DNA of 64,000 nucleotides from Brachionus plicatilis (Eukaryota; Rotifera; Eurotatoria; Ploima; Brachionidae). The DNA lies in the NCBI GenBank assembly GCA_010279815.1, contig QEOQ01000690.1, positions 626,805 through 690,804 on the forward strand, read 5' to 3'. The notes under the pieces were generated by a model. The model worked only from the letters and a program-made list of their open reading frames with translations. It was not told where the DNA came from and ran no database searches. Positions 63,450 through 64,000 of the stretch are shown here, piece after piece; the stretch's first letter is position 1; each line of letters opens with the position of its first letter. Both the position numbers and the translations under genes were made by a program.

Positions 63450-64000
63450 TTTTTTGAAATTAGATGAGGAATTTGATATGCAACTAAAAGCTAATATTGA
63501 TCGGATCGTTGATTTGAATATTATCTCTTTTATATTTATGTTATTTAGTTTTAACCAAGTCTCTAGGACCTATTAAGATTTTCTGGTTTTTTATATATTT
63601 AAAGATATTTTGAGGCTTTTGAATTTGCTTATTTAATACTTATCTAATGCCGACTTTTAGTCGCCTATAATTATTTTAATAAAAGTTGAATTATTAGTAG
63701 AAATTTTATAAATTATGTTCAAATCTCAAAATCTTGTGAGTTTAAAATAAAAATATCTAAAAGAAAATTAAATTTAAATATAACGAAATTTATCTTTGAA
63801 ATCTTAGTTTCTCCCATTTTTTTAAACACAGGCTTAAACAATAGAAACAAGATTTTTAAGCAAACTTTGATTATAAAGATTTTATAAAAAAAATAAAAAT
63901 AAATTTTTAAAAAGTATACAATATTTGTACTAGCTTATTTTTCAAAAAACAATTAAAATAAAATTATTTATTTTTTATGTTAGAGATTAAAAACTAATCT
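63450..64000. other. AT-rich DNA at the window edge
   Basis: A short open stretch (KLDEEFDMQLKANIDRIVDL) at about 63460-63520 may continue the LINE. Otherwise no feature. Confidence 0.35.

Noticed and set aside
1..64000. CRISPR array, rRNA or tRNA genes, bacterial operons
   Set aside because: No spaced identical repeats of CRISPR type, no rRNA-like block, no cloverleaf with A/B boxes. Spliced genes show the DNA is eukaryotic nuclear.

Overview
The window looks like nuclear DNA of a small invertebrate animal. It is very AT-rich, uses the standard genetic code, has GT-AG introns (several only about 50 bp) and holds animal genes among many transposon remnants. A monogonont rotifer or a similar compact metazoan would fit, but that is inference; nothing here fixes the species.

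Layout. 1-15.5 kb is almost empty of genes. It holds LINE 3' ends, MITEs, an RTE-type LINE relic and a 0.75-kb inverted-repeat element with a small C2H2 zinc-finger gene. 15.5-22.5 kb is one three-exon gene, rebuilt here from splice phases: a 1611-residue protein with an N-terminal NAC-beta (BTF3-like) domain, a lysine-rich disordered body, an A-kinase-anchor-like helix, two NPF motifs and a C-terminal CaaX-like CCLF. 25.1 kb has a small single-pass membrane protein. 26-33.9 kb is transposon-rich: an RTE fragment, a MULE with a 9-bp target duplication, a LINE with its 3' tail and an integrase relic. A possible PTB-fold gene sits at 29.7 kb. 34.5 kb encodes a secreted IL-17-family cytokine (minus strand) and 37.1 kb an intronless seven-transmembrane receptor (minus strand). 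42.6-48.1 kb is a complete six-exon PIGW gene (GPI-anchor inositol acyltransferase, 511 residues), whose last intron has swollen to 3.8 kb by two inverted-repeat insertions. 48.4-55.1 kb is again mobile DNA (an AT-hook element, LINE and SINE-like tails, a palindrome, a broken SWIM-finger MULE), with one small membrane-protein ORF at 51.5 kb. 56.7-58.1 kb is an intact single-exon TTC38. 58.3-63.4 kb is a stack of nested insertions: an LTR retrotransposon inside a GGGTC-ended element, inside an AT-hook element, inside a LINE ORF1.

Most unusual signal. Several short inverted-repeat elements (3112-3860, 46804-47584, 48415-49895, 59052-62905) lack any transposase. Each carries one small gene for a DNA-binding tail (a C2H2 finger or an AT-hook) and inverted subterminal arrays of its own short word. 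Two have near-identical finger motifs, GGGTC ends and 6-7-bp target duplications, and a MULE at 53.2 kb and a third element share the GGGTC end. A second strong signal is a two-hairpin LINE 3' tail present in four copies, with base-pair covariation.

The host genes are unrelated to one another in function (protein biogenesis-like or scaffold, cytokine, receptor, GPI synthesis, TPR protein). They form no operon or pathway. No rRNA, tRNA or CRISPR was seen.
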